Source of the DNA: Deroplatys truncata
Taxonomy: Eukaryota; Arthropoda; Insecta; Mantodea; Mantidae
Assembly (NCBI GenBank): GCA_030765065.1
Contig: CM060975.1
Span: forward strand, 199,114,507 to 199,178,506
Direction: 5' to 3'
Length of the DNA stretch: 64,000 bases
In this document: positions 21,185 to 32,140 of the stretch, in pieces
Layout of the letters: each line of letters starts with the position of its first letter
Position numbering within the stretch: the stretch's first letter is position 1
The notes under the pieces: model-generated
Databases searched by the model: none
What the model saw: the letters and a program-made list of their open reading frames with translations, nothing else
Told to the model about the DNA's origin: nothing
Position numbers and translations under genes: made by a program

Positions 21185-21535
21185 GATGAGGATAATGTAC
21201 CGATGTCCCACGAGAGGGTGCCTCCAGGAGGGAGGGGTGAGGTGAAGGGAGACACCGGGGGGCCGGAACCAGGCGTGACGACACAGCAATAACAGGGTCC
21301 CTACAATTTCCAGATATGGATGGTAGTCGGACAGGAAGACCGGGGACCTCGCCCCATGCAGGGTCCAACGCCTCCCCAAGGGGCGGTCCTTATACCCCGA
21401 CAACCAGCCGAAGGTCGAGAGACGGAGAAAGTTCACAAAGAGCACTCTTTTTCCCTGCTACGCTGCACCGAAACACCATCGCTGGCACTTTCAACCCCGA
21501 AATAGATAAAACGGGGCGAAGAATGAATGAAATGA
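21185..21535 (-). mobile_element. Long tRNA-derived SINE, family 2, fragment without head
   Basis: Body and tail segment similar to the other family 2 copies (for example 'ctccaggagg', 'agggtccctacaatttccagat', 'cgaaatagataaaac'). The tRNA-like head is missing, so it is 5'-truncated or strongly rearranged. Alignment with the better copies is only approximate. Confidence 0.55.
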
Positions 21536-21582
21536 CTAAATGGAATGAAATGAAGGGACAGAAAATTCGGGGATGAAAGAAA

Positions 21583-22299
21583 AGAAATGGCTCTAACGCT
21601 TTTTGTTAACATATCCTACATTTAAGATACTTTTATGACAAATAAAATATTTATGGATTCGTTCACTGGTACTCCTTATTTACCAGATTATCATTAAATT
21701 CAAACATATTGAAAAGTCAATTTTTTACAATAGAAATTAACCCAACATTTTTCCTTCAAAATTTGCATGGAAAAGGTTTTTGCCTTTATCTTTGAATTTT
21801 TAATTTAGGATTATTAATTTTCTGAGAATGTCCCAAAAGTCCTCTTCTTTCTGAATGACTTTTGCATAACTAGTAAGACGTAAGAGATAGACAAAATTTA
21901 TTGTACACAAAAAATGTAGAGCTCATTAAAATCCACAATTTATGTCATATACCGTTTTTTGTTTGTTTGTTTGTTTTTTCTGGAGTGAACCATTTCCGAG
22001 ATACTCCTTGTTATTTGTTTGAATTTTCCAATACGTATACGTTTTCTAAACTGGATATTCGTTATTCGTTTTTTTATGTCCTGGATATGCAAAAGGAATG
22101 GAATGCTCCACATAACAACCAGCTCTTAAAATATTTGACTATCGCTTAAAGCCTACCAAATTCCCACTGCACCCACAAGAAAATTAGCAATAAGATAGAA
22201 ATGCTTATCTCGATTAACATAAAGTAGATGGAGAATACAGTTTGTAAAAATAGTTTGTACAAGAGGAGGGAAAGTCATGCCAGTGTAACATATTAGATT
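21583..22299 (-). mobile_element. ACTTTC-family repeat, type A, copy 13, partial
   Basis: Minus-strand copy from 'aatggctctaacg' to gggaaagtcatgccagtgtaac. The right-end third is missing. An unrelated insertion of about 150 bp at 21655-21805 separates 'aaatatttatgg' from 'attttctgagaatgtcc'. The remainder (gttttttgtttg..., 'agctcttaaaatatttgactatcgc') is standard type A. Confidence 0.8.
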
Positions 22300-22467
22300 T
22301 TTTCGAATACCTTTTCACGTAGATTAATTTTCAATACGGAAGAGTGTTCCCACTGCTTTCCGAATTTTGTATATTTTCTAATGACTGAACTGCAATTTAA
22401 ACTTAATTTCTACCAATCAGCTGGTAAAATTGAGAAAAACGATGAGATTTTCCAGTTTCCTTTTGTA

Positions 22468-22522
<55 letters not shown>

Positions 22523-23273
22523 AATTTTCTTGAAGATATAATCGACATTAACTATATGTGGCGATATCAATAAATAAATACATTGGTCGTTTGGTCGTTC
22601 GTTCGGTCGGTCAGTCAATCATAATCTTCACTGTTAAACCATAACCTTGTGACTTTTACTTTTCTTTTTTAATTTACTTTTTGTCCCCGCATATAAACCC
22701 TTATTTTCAGTATTTATCATTGGGATCATTTTATTTTGCAAAACCGCTATGCTCTATGATGTGGCATTAGTATGTTTGATCATCTAACAAGGAGGATTCA
22801 AGTTCGATTCCGGTTGCCTTAAACTCCCTCCCCCCTATTCCTGTTCCTTCCAATACATTTGTTAGCAAGCAATGTCTTCTCTTACAACTTCTCCACCAGT
22901 TTCCTTTCGTCTTCTTTCTTCATTTCACAATCTCCTCTCCTCCCCACATCCGAGTTTTAAACTCTTCCAATTGTTTTTCCTTACTTCGTTATAGTATTAA
23001 GTGACCTCACCATGCAATAGACAAAGCACTTGTATTATGTCTTCCTTAGTTCTTTCTTCATAGGAGTAGTGAGTGTATATAACTTTTATTTAACATAAAA
23101 CATTAATTATTATTTTGTTATAAGAAATAAAATCATATAAATGTCACAACATACACTTTAAAATCACATCAATAGGTTCTTCATTTGTTCGTCACAGTTC
23201 AGGGCCCAAAGCCACGTAACACAAGATATTTCCTCAAAACAACTGAAAATTATCTCATCTGAAAGAAGGTTAC
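22300..23273. other. Unclassified AT-rich stretch with an ATT microsatellite
   Basis: Apart from the ATT run, 22790-22825 has a tRNA B-box-like segment (aagttcgattccgg) that could be a SINE head. No gene supported. Confidence 0.4.
22469..22515. repeat. (ATT)n microsatellite
   Basis: About 15 ATT units in an uninterrupted run. It reads as poly-Asn on the minus strand but is not coding. Confidence 0.95.
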
Positions 23274-23652
23274 ATCAGGTTTCAGAGTTTTTTCCTGCAC
23301 TTGATTTGAATCCAGTATGAAATTTAGGATTCACAGTTTCCGACCCATCCAGGGTAAACTCTAAAATGAGCTCCGTTCTGCTCCAGGGTAGGTTGTTCAC
23401 TGCAGAATCCTGCCTATTCCATTCTTCTATCTTTTCCTCTTTCTTATTCGTTTCAGCATATGATCCCTTGCTTCTTAGGAAACAAATAAACACATGCACA
23501 CTCGTAATAATACTATTTGGCAAAAGGAATACATGTGTGTTGGAAAGGTAGAATCAGACAACTGAAAAATTCAATGCCATAGCCGGGATTTGAACCACGG
23601 ATCTCCTGGTATCCGTCCGGTTGCTCTAACCACTGAGCTACCATGGCAACCT
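23274..23652 (-). mobile_element. tRNA-derived SINE, family 3
   Basis: Read on the minus strand, the head at 23576-23648 begins gccatggtagctcagtgg and has a B box, ggttcaaatcccgg. The 7-bp acceptor stem is nearly intact (GCCATGG with CTATGGC, one G-T pair) and the D stem is perfect (GCTC/GAGC). The anticodon and T stems have mismatches, so it is not a functional tRNA. A body (ttgaatttttcagttgtctg...) follows. Where it ends is uncertain. Confidence 0.7.
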
Positions 23653-23899
23653 GCCGGGAGGACATTAAATTTCCCAACTGATTCGCATGTTTCCCGGCAA
23701 ACCCCAAGGAGATCTCAAATTATATTGAGATGACATACCCCAATGGCGACCTACAAAGTTGTAAATACTTTATGTGTGTAGTTCATATTTTTTCAACAGT
23801 TTAGGAGTACTTTTAGCTAATGGAGTGACAAAATAAGCAATGAAGCTGAATTAATAAGAGTGGGGAACTGCGAGAAGATATCAGATGACAGTTTCACGG

Positions 23900-24345
23900 A
23901 GTATTTTTCGTGTCAACATCTCAAACCTATGATATTTTAATTAAAATGATACTATAAATTTGATGTATATTTAAAAGTTATATAAATGATAGATTTTTAC
24001 TGTAAATTTAATTTTTAATAGGTATCATTAGAGGGAGAAAGAGATAAATAACGAAATATATTCCTAATGAAAGGTTGATTAGAAACGGCTAATAGCTTAA
24101 AAAAATCTTCGCCTCATATGCCTAAAAGTAGCCTGACTTAATTATGAAGGTTGGTATTTACCCAACTTTTCCTATTTAAGGTATGCACGGGCATACATAT
24201 AGATGATTTTCGAAATATTCTCTTGTTGGGAGTAGGTTCAGGAACCTCAAAATGTGTATCCGGGAGAAACACATATGATATCGTATATTGGACACATATT
24301 GGATATATAAATTATATACGGAGTAAGAAAAATAATTCAATTTAA
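23900..24345 (+). mobile_element. ACTTTC-family repeat, very old fragment
   Basis: Weak similarity only: 'atgatattttaattaaaat', 'aatcttcgcctcatatgcc', 'aggttggtatttaccc', 'caggaacctcaaaatgtgtatccgg'. The order agrees with the plus orientation of the family, but both ends are lost. Confidence 0.5.
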
Positions 24346-25009
24346 TATACCCGTCTTCCCTTTTCTCTACGTTTCTTTTTGATTGGAGTTACTTTTTTAA
24401 TTTTTATAGTTCCACCAATTAATCTTGTAGAAAACCAAAACACATTAATTAATACTCCCTAAGTGGCAAATGAAGTAACAAGCAATTCTAAAAATTTGTG
24501 AAATTATACGGAAGAAGCTGCACCTTAAACACGTTAAGACTGATATAAAAAAACGAGGTAATGTAAACTATACCGAAAATATAAACAAGTTCTCTTTAGT
24601 ATATTTAATTAACGAACCTGTTTTATAATAATTTCAGTCTATCATGAACATACGAACCTAGGTATAGCTAGAGCTTACTGATTTCAAATGAGTATTAGCT
24701 CTCTGTCTTTATAATTAATTGGATATATTTTTAGAATAGAGAAAACATAGCTAACAAATTGAAGAAAAAATACTCTTGTTTCCTGTGTGCCTGTGCAGAT
24801 CTTGTTGTAGAAATTAACCACAAAAACTAAAGTTTATACTGCGTTCACCTTTTTTTGACACCACGACATTCAATGGGCCACCAAGGCCAATGCGTCGTGG
24901 TTTGTTTTGACTAGAGTAACTAGAGTAACACTTCCATTATTCCCAGTTCAAGAAATTGACAGCTTCCAAATAAAAGCTTCAAAGTAATAGTCAGATACTC
25001 CAGGAGTAT
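24346..25009. other. Unclassified AT-rich stretch
   Basis: No gene or repeat recognised apart from the hairpin at 24860-24901. Confidence 0.35.
24860..24901. repeat. Long imperfect inverted repeat (hairpin)
   Basis: Left arm accacgacattcaatgggcc and right arm aggccaatgcgtcgtggt pair along most of their length around a loop of about four bases. GC-rich within an AT-rich stretch. It could be a small foldback element or a transcribed hairpin; the sequence does not decide. Confidence 0.65.
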
Positions 25010-25510
25010 TTTCTAACCGTAGCGGTGGGATCGAAGGTCTACTCGGAGCCGAAGTTCTTCTTCTTCGACCAGGAAGGGCGCCAACCGGGTGGCTCTCCCT
25101 CCGTGGTTGTTTTCTTTAGGCCATACCTGCAGTTTAAACCCTCTCCCCGCATAAGCAGGATTGGAAATGTATACGCCACTTACGCGCATCAACCTATGGA
25201 ATACTATCGAAGACCTCGGTAGGGCATATAGCCTTCTAGCAAACCATCTCCCAGCTATCCACGATAGTACCGGAGGACATTGGTACATTTCACAACCCGA
25301 TAGGACAATTTTTCCCAGGCGTACTCAACCTCCTACGGGTATCGAAACCACTGTCCCACCGAGTCCAACCCAATCCAAGGAACTCCCCAAAGGGAGGAGC
25401 TCAGATGTTCGACACAAGTACTTCGAGTTACCTCAGAAGTATCAAGATGCTAGGATTCTGCAGCAGCACCCACACTACGGCTGAATTTGTCGGAAACCCT
25501 GCCCTACGGG
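25010..25510. other. GC-rich unclassified block abutting the satellite
   Basis: About 500 bp of noticeably higher GC than its surroundings, ending exactly where the tandem array starts. Plus (25161-25484, 107 codons) and minus (25013-25288, 91 codons) frames overlap; neither has a domain I know. It could be the end of a retroelement or a unique sequence that seeded the array. Confidence 0.4.
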
Positions 25511-28500
25511 AATTGCCTTCTATTGGAACTTAAAGAGATGAAGGTTCCGAGGGCCTGCATCGTCATATATGTACACCCGTAACTCTGAGCGTTGCCTTCT
25601 ATTGGAACTTAAAAGGATGTAAGGTTCCGAGGGCCTGCATCGTCATATATGTACACCCGTAACTCTGACTGTTGCCTTCTATTGGAACTTAAAAGGATCT
25701 AAGGTTCCGAGGGCTTGCATATCATATATGTACACCCGTAACTGCTGACTGTTGCCTTCTATTGGAACTTAAATAGATGTAAGGTTCCGAGGGCTTGCAT
25801 GACATATATGTACACCCGTAACTCAGACCGTTGCCTTCTATTGGAACTTAAAAGGCTGTAAGGTTCCGAGGGCTTGCATGTCATATATGTACACCCGTAA
25901 CTGCTGACTGTTGGCTTCTATTGGAACTTATATAGATGTAAGGTTCCGAGGGCTTGCATGACATATATGTACACCCGTAACTCAGACCGTTGCCTTCTAT
26001 TGGAACTTAAAAGGATGTAAGGTTCCGAGAGCTTGCATGTCATATATGTACACCCGTAACTGCTGACTGTTGCCTTCTATTGGAACTTAAATAGATGTAA
26101 GGTTCCGAGGGCTTGCATGTCATATATATACACCCGTAACTCTGACCATTGCCTTCTATTGGAACTTAAAGGGATGTAAGGTTCCGAGGGCTTGCATGTC
26201 ATATATGTACACCCGTAACTGCTGACTGTTGCCTTCTATTGGAACTTAAATAGATGTAAGGTTCCGAGGGCTTGCATGTCATATATGCACACCCGTAACT
26301 CTGACCGTTGCCTTCTATTGGAACTTAAAAGGATGTAAGGTTCCGAGGGCTTGCATGTCATATATGTACACACGTAACTCTGACCGTTGCCTTCTATTGG
26401 AACTTAAAAGGATGTAAGGTTCCGAGGGCCTGCATCGTCATATGTGTACACCCGTAGCTCTGAGCGTTGCCTTCTATTGGAACTTAAAAGGATGTAAGTT
26501 TCCGAGGGCCTGCATCGTCATATATGTACACCCGTAACTCTGACTGTTGCCTTCTATTGGAACTTAAATAGATGTAAGGTTCCGAGGGCTTGCATGACAT
26601 ATATGTACACCCGTAACTGCTGACTGTTGCCTTCTATTGGAACTTAAATAGATGTAAGGTTCCGAGGGCTTGCATGTCATATATGTACACACGTAACTCT
26701 GACCGTTGCCTTCTATTGGAACTTAAAAGGATGTAAGGTTCCGAGGGCCTGCATCGTCATATGTGTACACCCGTAGCTCTGAGCGTTGCCTTCTATTGGA
26801 ACTTAAAAGGATGTAAGTTTCCGAGGGCCTGCATCGTCATATATGTACACCCGTAACTGCTGACTGTTGCCTTCTATTGGAACTTAAATAGATGTAAGGT
26901 TCCGAGGGCTTGCATGACATATATGTACACCCGTAACTCAGACCGTTGCCTTCTATTGGAACTTAAAAGGATGTAAGGTTCCGAGGGCTTGCATGTCATA
27001 TATGTACACCCGTAACTGCTGACTATTGCCTTCTATTGGAACTTAAATAGATGTAAGGTTCCGAGGGCTTGCATGTCATATATGTACACCCGTAACTCTG
27101 ACCATTGCCTTCTATTGGAACTTAAAGGGATGTAAGGTTCCGAGGGCTTGGATGTCATATATGTACACCCGTAACTGCTGACTGTTGCCTTCTATTGGAA
27201 CTTAAAAGGATGTAAAGTTCCGAGGGCTTGCATGTCATATATGTACACCCGTAACTCTGACCGTTGCCTTCTATTGGAACTTAAAAGGATGTAAGGTTCC
27301 GAGGGCTTGCATGTCATATATGTACACACGTAACTCTGACCGTTGCCTTCTATTGGAACTTAAAAGGATGTAAGGTTCCGAGGGCTTGCATGTCATATAT
27401 GTACACCCGTAACTGCTGACCGTTGCCTTCTATTGGAACTTAAAAGGATGTAAGGTTCCGAGGGCTTGCATGTCATATATGTACACCCGTAACTGCTGAC
27501 CGTTGCCTTCTATTGGAACTTAAATAGATGTAAGGTTCCGAGGGCTTGCATGTCATATATGTACACCCGTAATTCTGACCGTTGCCTTCTATTGGAACTT
27601 AAAAGGATGTAAGGTTCCGAGGGCTTGCATGTCATATATGTACACCCGTAACTGCTGACCGTTGCCTTCTATTGGAACTTAAATAGATGTAAGGTTCCGA
27701 GGGCTTGCATGTCATATATGTACACACGTAACTCTGACCGTTGCCTTCTATTGGAACTTAAAAGGATGTAAGGTTCCGAGGGCTTGCATGTCATATATGT
27801 ACACCCGTAACTGCTGACCGTTGCCTTCTATTGGAACTTAAAAGGATGTAAGGTTCCGAGGGCTTGCATGTCATATATGTACACCCGTAACTGCTGACCG
27901 TTGCCTTCTATTGGAACTTAAATAGATGTAAGGTTCCGAGGGCTTGCATGTCATATATGTACACCCGTAATTCTGACCGTTGCCTTCTATTGGAACTTAA
28001 AAGGATGTAAGGTTCCGAGGGCTTGCATGTCATATATGTACACCCGTAACTGCTGACCGTTGCCTTCTATTGGAACTTAAATAGATGTAAGGTTCCGAGG
28101 GCTTGCATGTCATATATGTACACACGTAACTCTGACCGTTGCCTTCTATTGGAACTTAAAAGGATGTAAGGTTCCGAGGGCTTGCATGTCATATATGTAC
28201 ACCCGTAACTGCTGACCGTTGCCTTCTATTGGAACTTAAATAGATGTAAGGTTCCGAGGGCTTGCATGTCATATATGTACACACGTAACTCTGACCGTTG
28301 CCTTCTATTGGAACTTAAAAGGATGTAAGGTTCCGAGGGCTTGCATGTCATATATGTACACCCGTAACTGCTGACCGTTGCCTTCTATTGGAACTTAAAT
28401 AGATGTAAGGTTCCGAGGGCTTGCATGTCATATATGTACACCCGTAACTCTGACCGTTGTCTTCTTTTGGAACTTAAATAGATGTAAGGTTCCGAGGGCT

Positions 28501-28691
28501 TGCATGTCATATATGTACACCCGTAACTCTGACCGTTGTCTTCTTTTGGAACTTAAATAGATGTAAGGTTCCGAGGGCTTGCATGTCATATATGTACACC
28601 CGTAACTGCTGACTGTTGTCTTCTTTTGGAACTTAAATAGATGTAAGGTTCCGAGGGCTTGCATGTCATATATGTACACCCGTAACTGCTG
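25511..28691. repeat. Satellite array, about 40 units of 79-80 bp
   Basis: Unit begins gttgccttctattggaac, continues ttaaaaggatgtaaggttcc, gagggcttgcatgtcatat and atgtacacccgtaactctgacc. Length is 79 bp with the 'actctg' linker and 80 bp with 'actgctg'. Variants (aaaagg/aaatag; cccgt/cacgt; gcctgcatcg/gcttgcatg) recur in ordered patterns. A five-unit block repeats at a 398-bp offset (marker aattctgacc at 27571 and 27969; marker tacacacg at 27323, 27721 and 28119), and a four-unit block repeats at about 319 bp (marker tatgtgtaca at 26441 and 26760). The last three units share gttgtcttcttttgg. Each unit contains ggaactt...aaggttcc, a short hairpin. Frames across the array are artefacts. Confidence 0.97.
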
Positions 28692-29019
28692 TATTGTAAC
28701 GCAAAATATAATCGAGCGTTACTCTTTGTAACTGGTTATAAAATTACTCGAACGATCACGTTGGTGCAAAGTTGGAGGTATGTTACTTTGGAGCTGCTTA
28801 TTTTGGAACTGTTTATTTTGGACCTATCATTATTTATCCTCGGATCTATTCCAAAATAACGGTTACCTTTTTTTCCCCTTCCTCTAGTTTCAAGTGCACA
28901 GACCTGGTTTAGATAAAACATGGCAATAATCTTTGGACGAGAAAATGGCACTATAAAATCTCTCAGTAGAATCTAAAATAAACAGCCAATAATAAATATG
29001 GCTAAGGATGGGAATAAGA
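28692..29019. other. Unclassified flank of the satellite
   Basis: AT-rich sequence after the array, with a short internal duplication (ttactttggagctgcttattttgg / aactgtttattttggacc). No gene seen. Confidence 0.35.
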
Positions 29020-29916
29020 ATGCTTACTGTGAGACTTTTGGTATCATTTTTCACCCAAAAAAAATCAAGACATATATTTCATAGAAAATACGATTTACAG
29101 ATACCCTGAATAAAAAAAAGGTTAGAAAAAGGTCTTTGTGTGTGAGTGTGTGTGTGTGTGTGTGTGTTTGTGAACAGCATAACTCAAAAACGAAAAGTCA
29201 GATAAATACCAAACTTGGTATTTAGACTCGGTGCCTTACAAAGATACGACACAAATATTTTCAAAACATCCCTCCATCCATTTTCAGAAAATCCCCCTAG
29301 ACTACCCTTTACACGAAAGATTTTTCTAAATTTTTTATTTTCTAAAAAATGGCTCTAATGATTTTGATTAAAATACCGTATATTAAAGATATTTGCATTA
29401 CATATAAACTGTATATCTTGAATTTTATGGGAATAGCCGTTGAAGTCCACTTCATTTGGAAGAAATTTTGTATAATCTTGTATAACTGGTAAACGTTAAG
29501 CGATGGACGAAAACGTACTACACAAAACATGTAGATCTCTTTAAAATACACAATTTATTTCAAATAAGCTTTTTTGTTTTTGTTTTATAAGCCGTTTCTG
29601 AGATATCCATTATTAGAGGCTCAAATTGTACATTTCTTGGTCATTCTCTTTAAGTCGTATCAGCATTCAGTTGTTTCTTGCGATAGCATGGAAACAGTAC
29701 GGAATTTTAAGGCAGCGTATAGCGTCCGGTTCTTAAAACATTTGCCTAACGCTGTTCCCTTTGTATCTATAACGAAATGTGCAATATAGCTATTTCTGCA
29801 AAGGTTTATTTGGAATAAAATGTAGCAGATAGAAAAGTAAGCTTTAGTAAGAATATTTTGTATACCCACTAATAAACGATAGAAGGTCGAGAGTCATGTG
29901 AATGCATCACATCAGA
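29020..29916 (-). mobile_element. ACTTTC-family repeat, type B, copy 14
   Basis: Minus-strand copy. Its right end is decayed (gagacttttggtatc for actttctctacc...). It includes a GT tract (29137-29166), 'catggaaacagtacgg', 'aaggcagcgtatagcgtccgg' and 'gatagaaaagtaagctttag', and ends ggtcgagagtcatgtgaatgc. It is the uninterrupted comparison used here to interpret the split copies. Confidence 0.85.
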
Positions 29917-30221
29917 ATCCATTTTTACACATATACTCTGTTATACTAGTTAGGTATGTAATATAAAGGACCTGAAATATGAAATGAAACTGTTTGTATA
30001 CCTAGGAACTTCGAACTCTTGGTATGGAATGCAAGTGGTCGGATCTCTTAAACAACAGCATTATTCATCCTAAATTGACTTGAGGGTTACACATGTTAAT
30101 GTAATTGAATAATATTATTAAACTATTTTGGCAAAAGTAAGAGCAACAGATTTAGAAAATCTTTCTAATTGTTTATTATATTATGTGTGTCCTGTTTTTC
30201 TTTATTTTTATCATTTATTTT

Positions 30222-30308
30222 GTGAATTTAAATACCAAATTTGGTATTTAAAATTCATATTTGGTTTTGAGTTATGCTGTTCACAGACAGACACCCACAC
30301 GAACCTTC
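30222..30308 (+). mobile_element. ACTTTC-family fragment facing copy 15
   Basis: Plus-oriented internal piece (aataccaaatttggtattt, then gagttatgctgttcacagac) lying directly before copy 15, which is in minus orientation. The two form a short inverted pair. Confidence 0.7.
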
Positions 30309-30886
30309 TTACTTTCTCTACCACGCATATTGCAGGTAGAGAAGGTATTGCATCCCATCCAAAAACTCGATACCGAGATTTCACCGCAAATACATGTTTT
30401 GAGGCACCTGAATCCAAATAAAGTACACACTTGTGTGTGTGAACAGCATAAACGAAAAACGAAATGTCGGATAAATACCAAACTTGGTATTTACGTTCAG
30501 TATCTTCCAAAGGTGCGACACGAAGATTTTTAATAAAATCACCCCAACTCCAAACTACCCATTATGGAACGTTTTTCGAAAGTTTTGATTTTTTAAAAAA
30601 TTGCTCTAACTATTTTGATTAAAATACCATATTATTAAAGATATTTACGTGACAAATAAAATACATATCTTGTATTTTCTTGGAATGGCATTTGAAATTC
30701 TCTTCATTTGGAAGGAATTTTGTATAATCTTGAATAACTGGTAAACCTTAAGCCAGAGATGTATACGTACTACACAGGAAATGTAAATCTGTTTAAAACA
30801 CACAATTTATTTCAAATAACTTTCTTTTGTCATCAGCCATTTCCGACATATCCGTTATTAGTGGCTGAAATTTTAATACTTAGCCA
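30309..30886 (-). mobile_element. ACTTTC-family repeat, type B, copy 15, first part
   Basis: Starts ttactttctctaccacgcatattgcagg and runs through 'aataccgagatttcaccgc', a reduced GT patch, and 'tccgttattagtggctg'. It breaks off near 30886 and resumes at about 31888 with 'ccattgtttctcgcgatttcatg', so roughly 1.0 kb is inserted. Confidence 0.8.
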
Positions 30887-31887
30887 TGAAGCCGTATAGC
30901 GCCAATACGAGGCGCCAATTTTGAAGCCGGGCGATGGTCTTCACTTTTTTTAAAGCCATACTGTTTGTTTCAATATGTGCTATTGATTCTGCTGCCGACT
31001 GTTGCAGAGGTTGACTATGAGATGTTTCTCTCAGGGTATGCTTGGGCGTATTTTGAAAGGATAATACCAGTTTAAATTGAGAACTGAACCTAGAAATTTA
31101 ATATGATCTAATACTTGGCTACTGAAGCGAGTTGGCGACTATTTGGAGACAAAGAATGAAACCGATTATGAATCGCAGCACTCGAAACTATAACAGTTGA
31201 ATTATTATACCTGCTGACTTCGGCAGTATCAATTTTACGGTTTAAGTAACTTTCCGCAATAAAAGAAACTAGAAGCGTAAATTGCCGTGAGTCGCTAAAA
31301 TGCTTATCGGCAAAACCTCTTTCAATGGCCGCTAAATCTTACTCACACAAGCGTGTCACAGAGAGCCTAAAATAACACAGGAGTAATCACCAGATTAAGT
31401 GACTGATTCTCAAGAAAGAGCATGCACGAATGTGTGCACGAACGGGTGTATCTCTGATTAGAATACACGCCCGTATATTAACTCAAGCTCCGCCTACATT
31501 TTACTCCCTTACCAACCTACCTTTATATGCGCTCCAATTTCAAAACTCCTACATATGCGTACATAGGTCATACCTCCCCTTGTTGCCATACTATGGCTCG
31601 CCTGAATCTCGGAAACTTTCGCTTTTCCAATTTTCAGAATTGTCCTACGCGACTTTGCAAATGTACTGAACTTATAACCTAACTGCATTCCAGAACCTTT
31701 ATGCCTAGCTGGTTCGCTCCTCGCTGTTGCTAATGTCTTTTCTTAACATGACTTGCTAAATACCTATTTCTTCCCGGACAATTCTTTCAACTACATTATA
31801 TATTGATTTAATATATGCAAATTATATATTTAAATTATTTCTCTATTTTATTGTCATTTCTTTATTCGTGTCAATAATTATGGTTTT
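30887..31887. other. Insertion of about 1.0 kb inside repeat copy 15
   Basis: Not recognised. Contains a 79-codon plus frame at 31430-31669 with no domain. No terminal inverted repeats or target duplication are evident by eye, so the nature of the inserted element is open. Confidence 0.4.
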
Positions 31888-32140
31888 CCATTGTTTCTCG
31901 CGATTTCATGAAAAGAGTATGGACTTTTAAGGCCAGCGTATAGCGTCCAGTCCTAAAACATTTGACTATGGCTGTTTCCTTGTATCTATAACGAAATGTG
32001 TAATGCAACTATATCCGGAAATGTTTATCTCAATTAAAATGTAGTAGATAGGAAAATAAACTTTCGCAATAATAATTTGTACACACACTAATAATCGACA
32101 GAGGATAGAAAGTTATGTGAATGTAGTGCATCACATTTTC
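31888..32140 (-). mobile_element. ACTTTC-family repeat, type B, copy 15, second part
   Basis: Continues copy 15: 'aaggccagcgtatagcgtcc', 'atgtagtagataggaaaataaac' and the terminus gaaagttatgtgaatgtagtgc. Confidence 0.8.

Noticed and set aside
23576-23648. Functional tRNA gene
   Set aside because: Acceptor and D stems are good, but anticodon and T stems have several mismatches and a SINE-like body follows.
28428-28679. Repeat protein (MYIYDMQALGTLHLF...) on the minus strand
   Set aside because: The frame only follows satellite units and is broken by the 79/80-bp alternation outside this short part.
25511-28691. CRISPR-like array
   Set aside because: The whole 79-80 bp unit is repeated with no unique spacers, and the context is animal repeat DNA.
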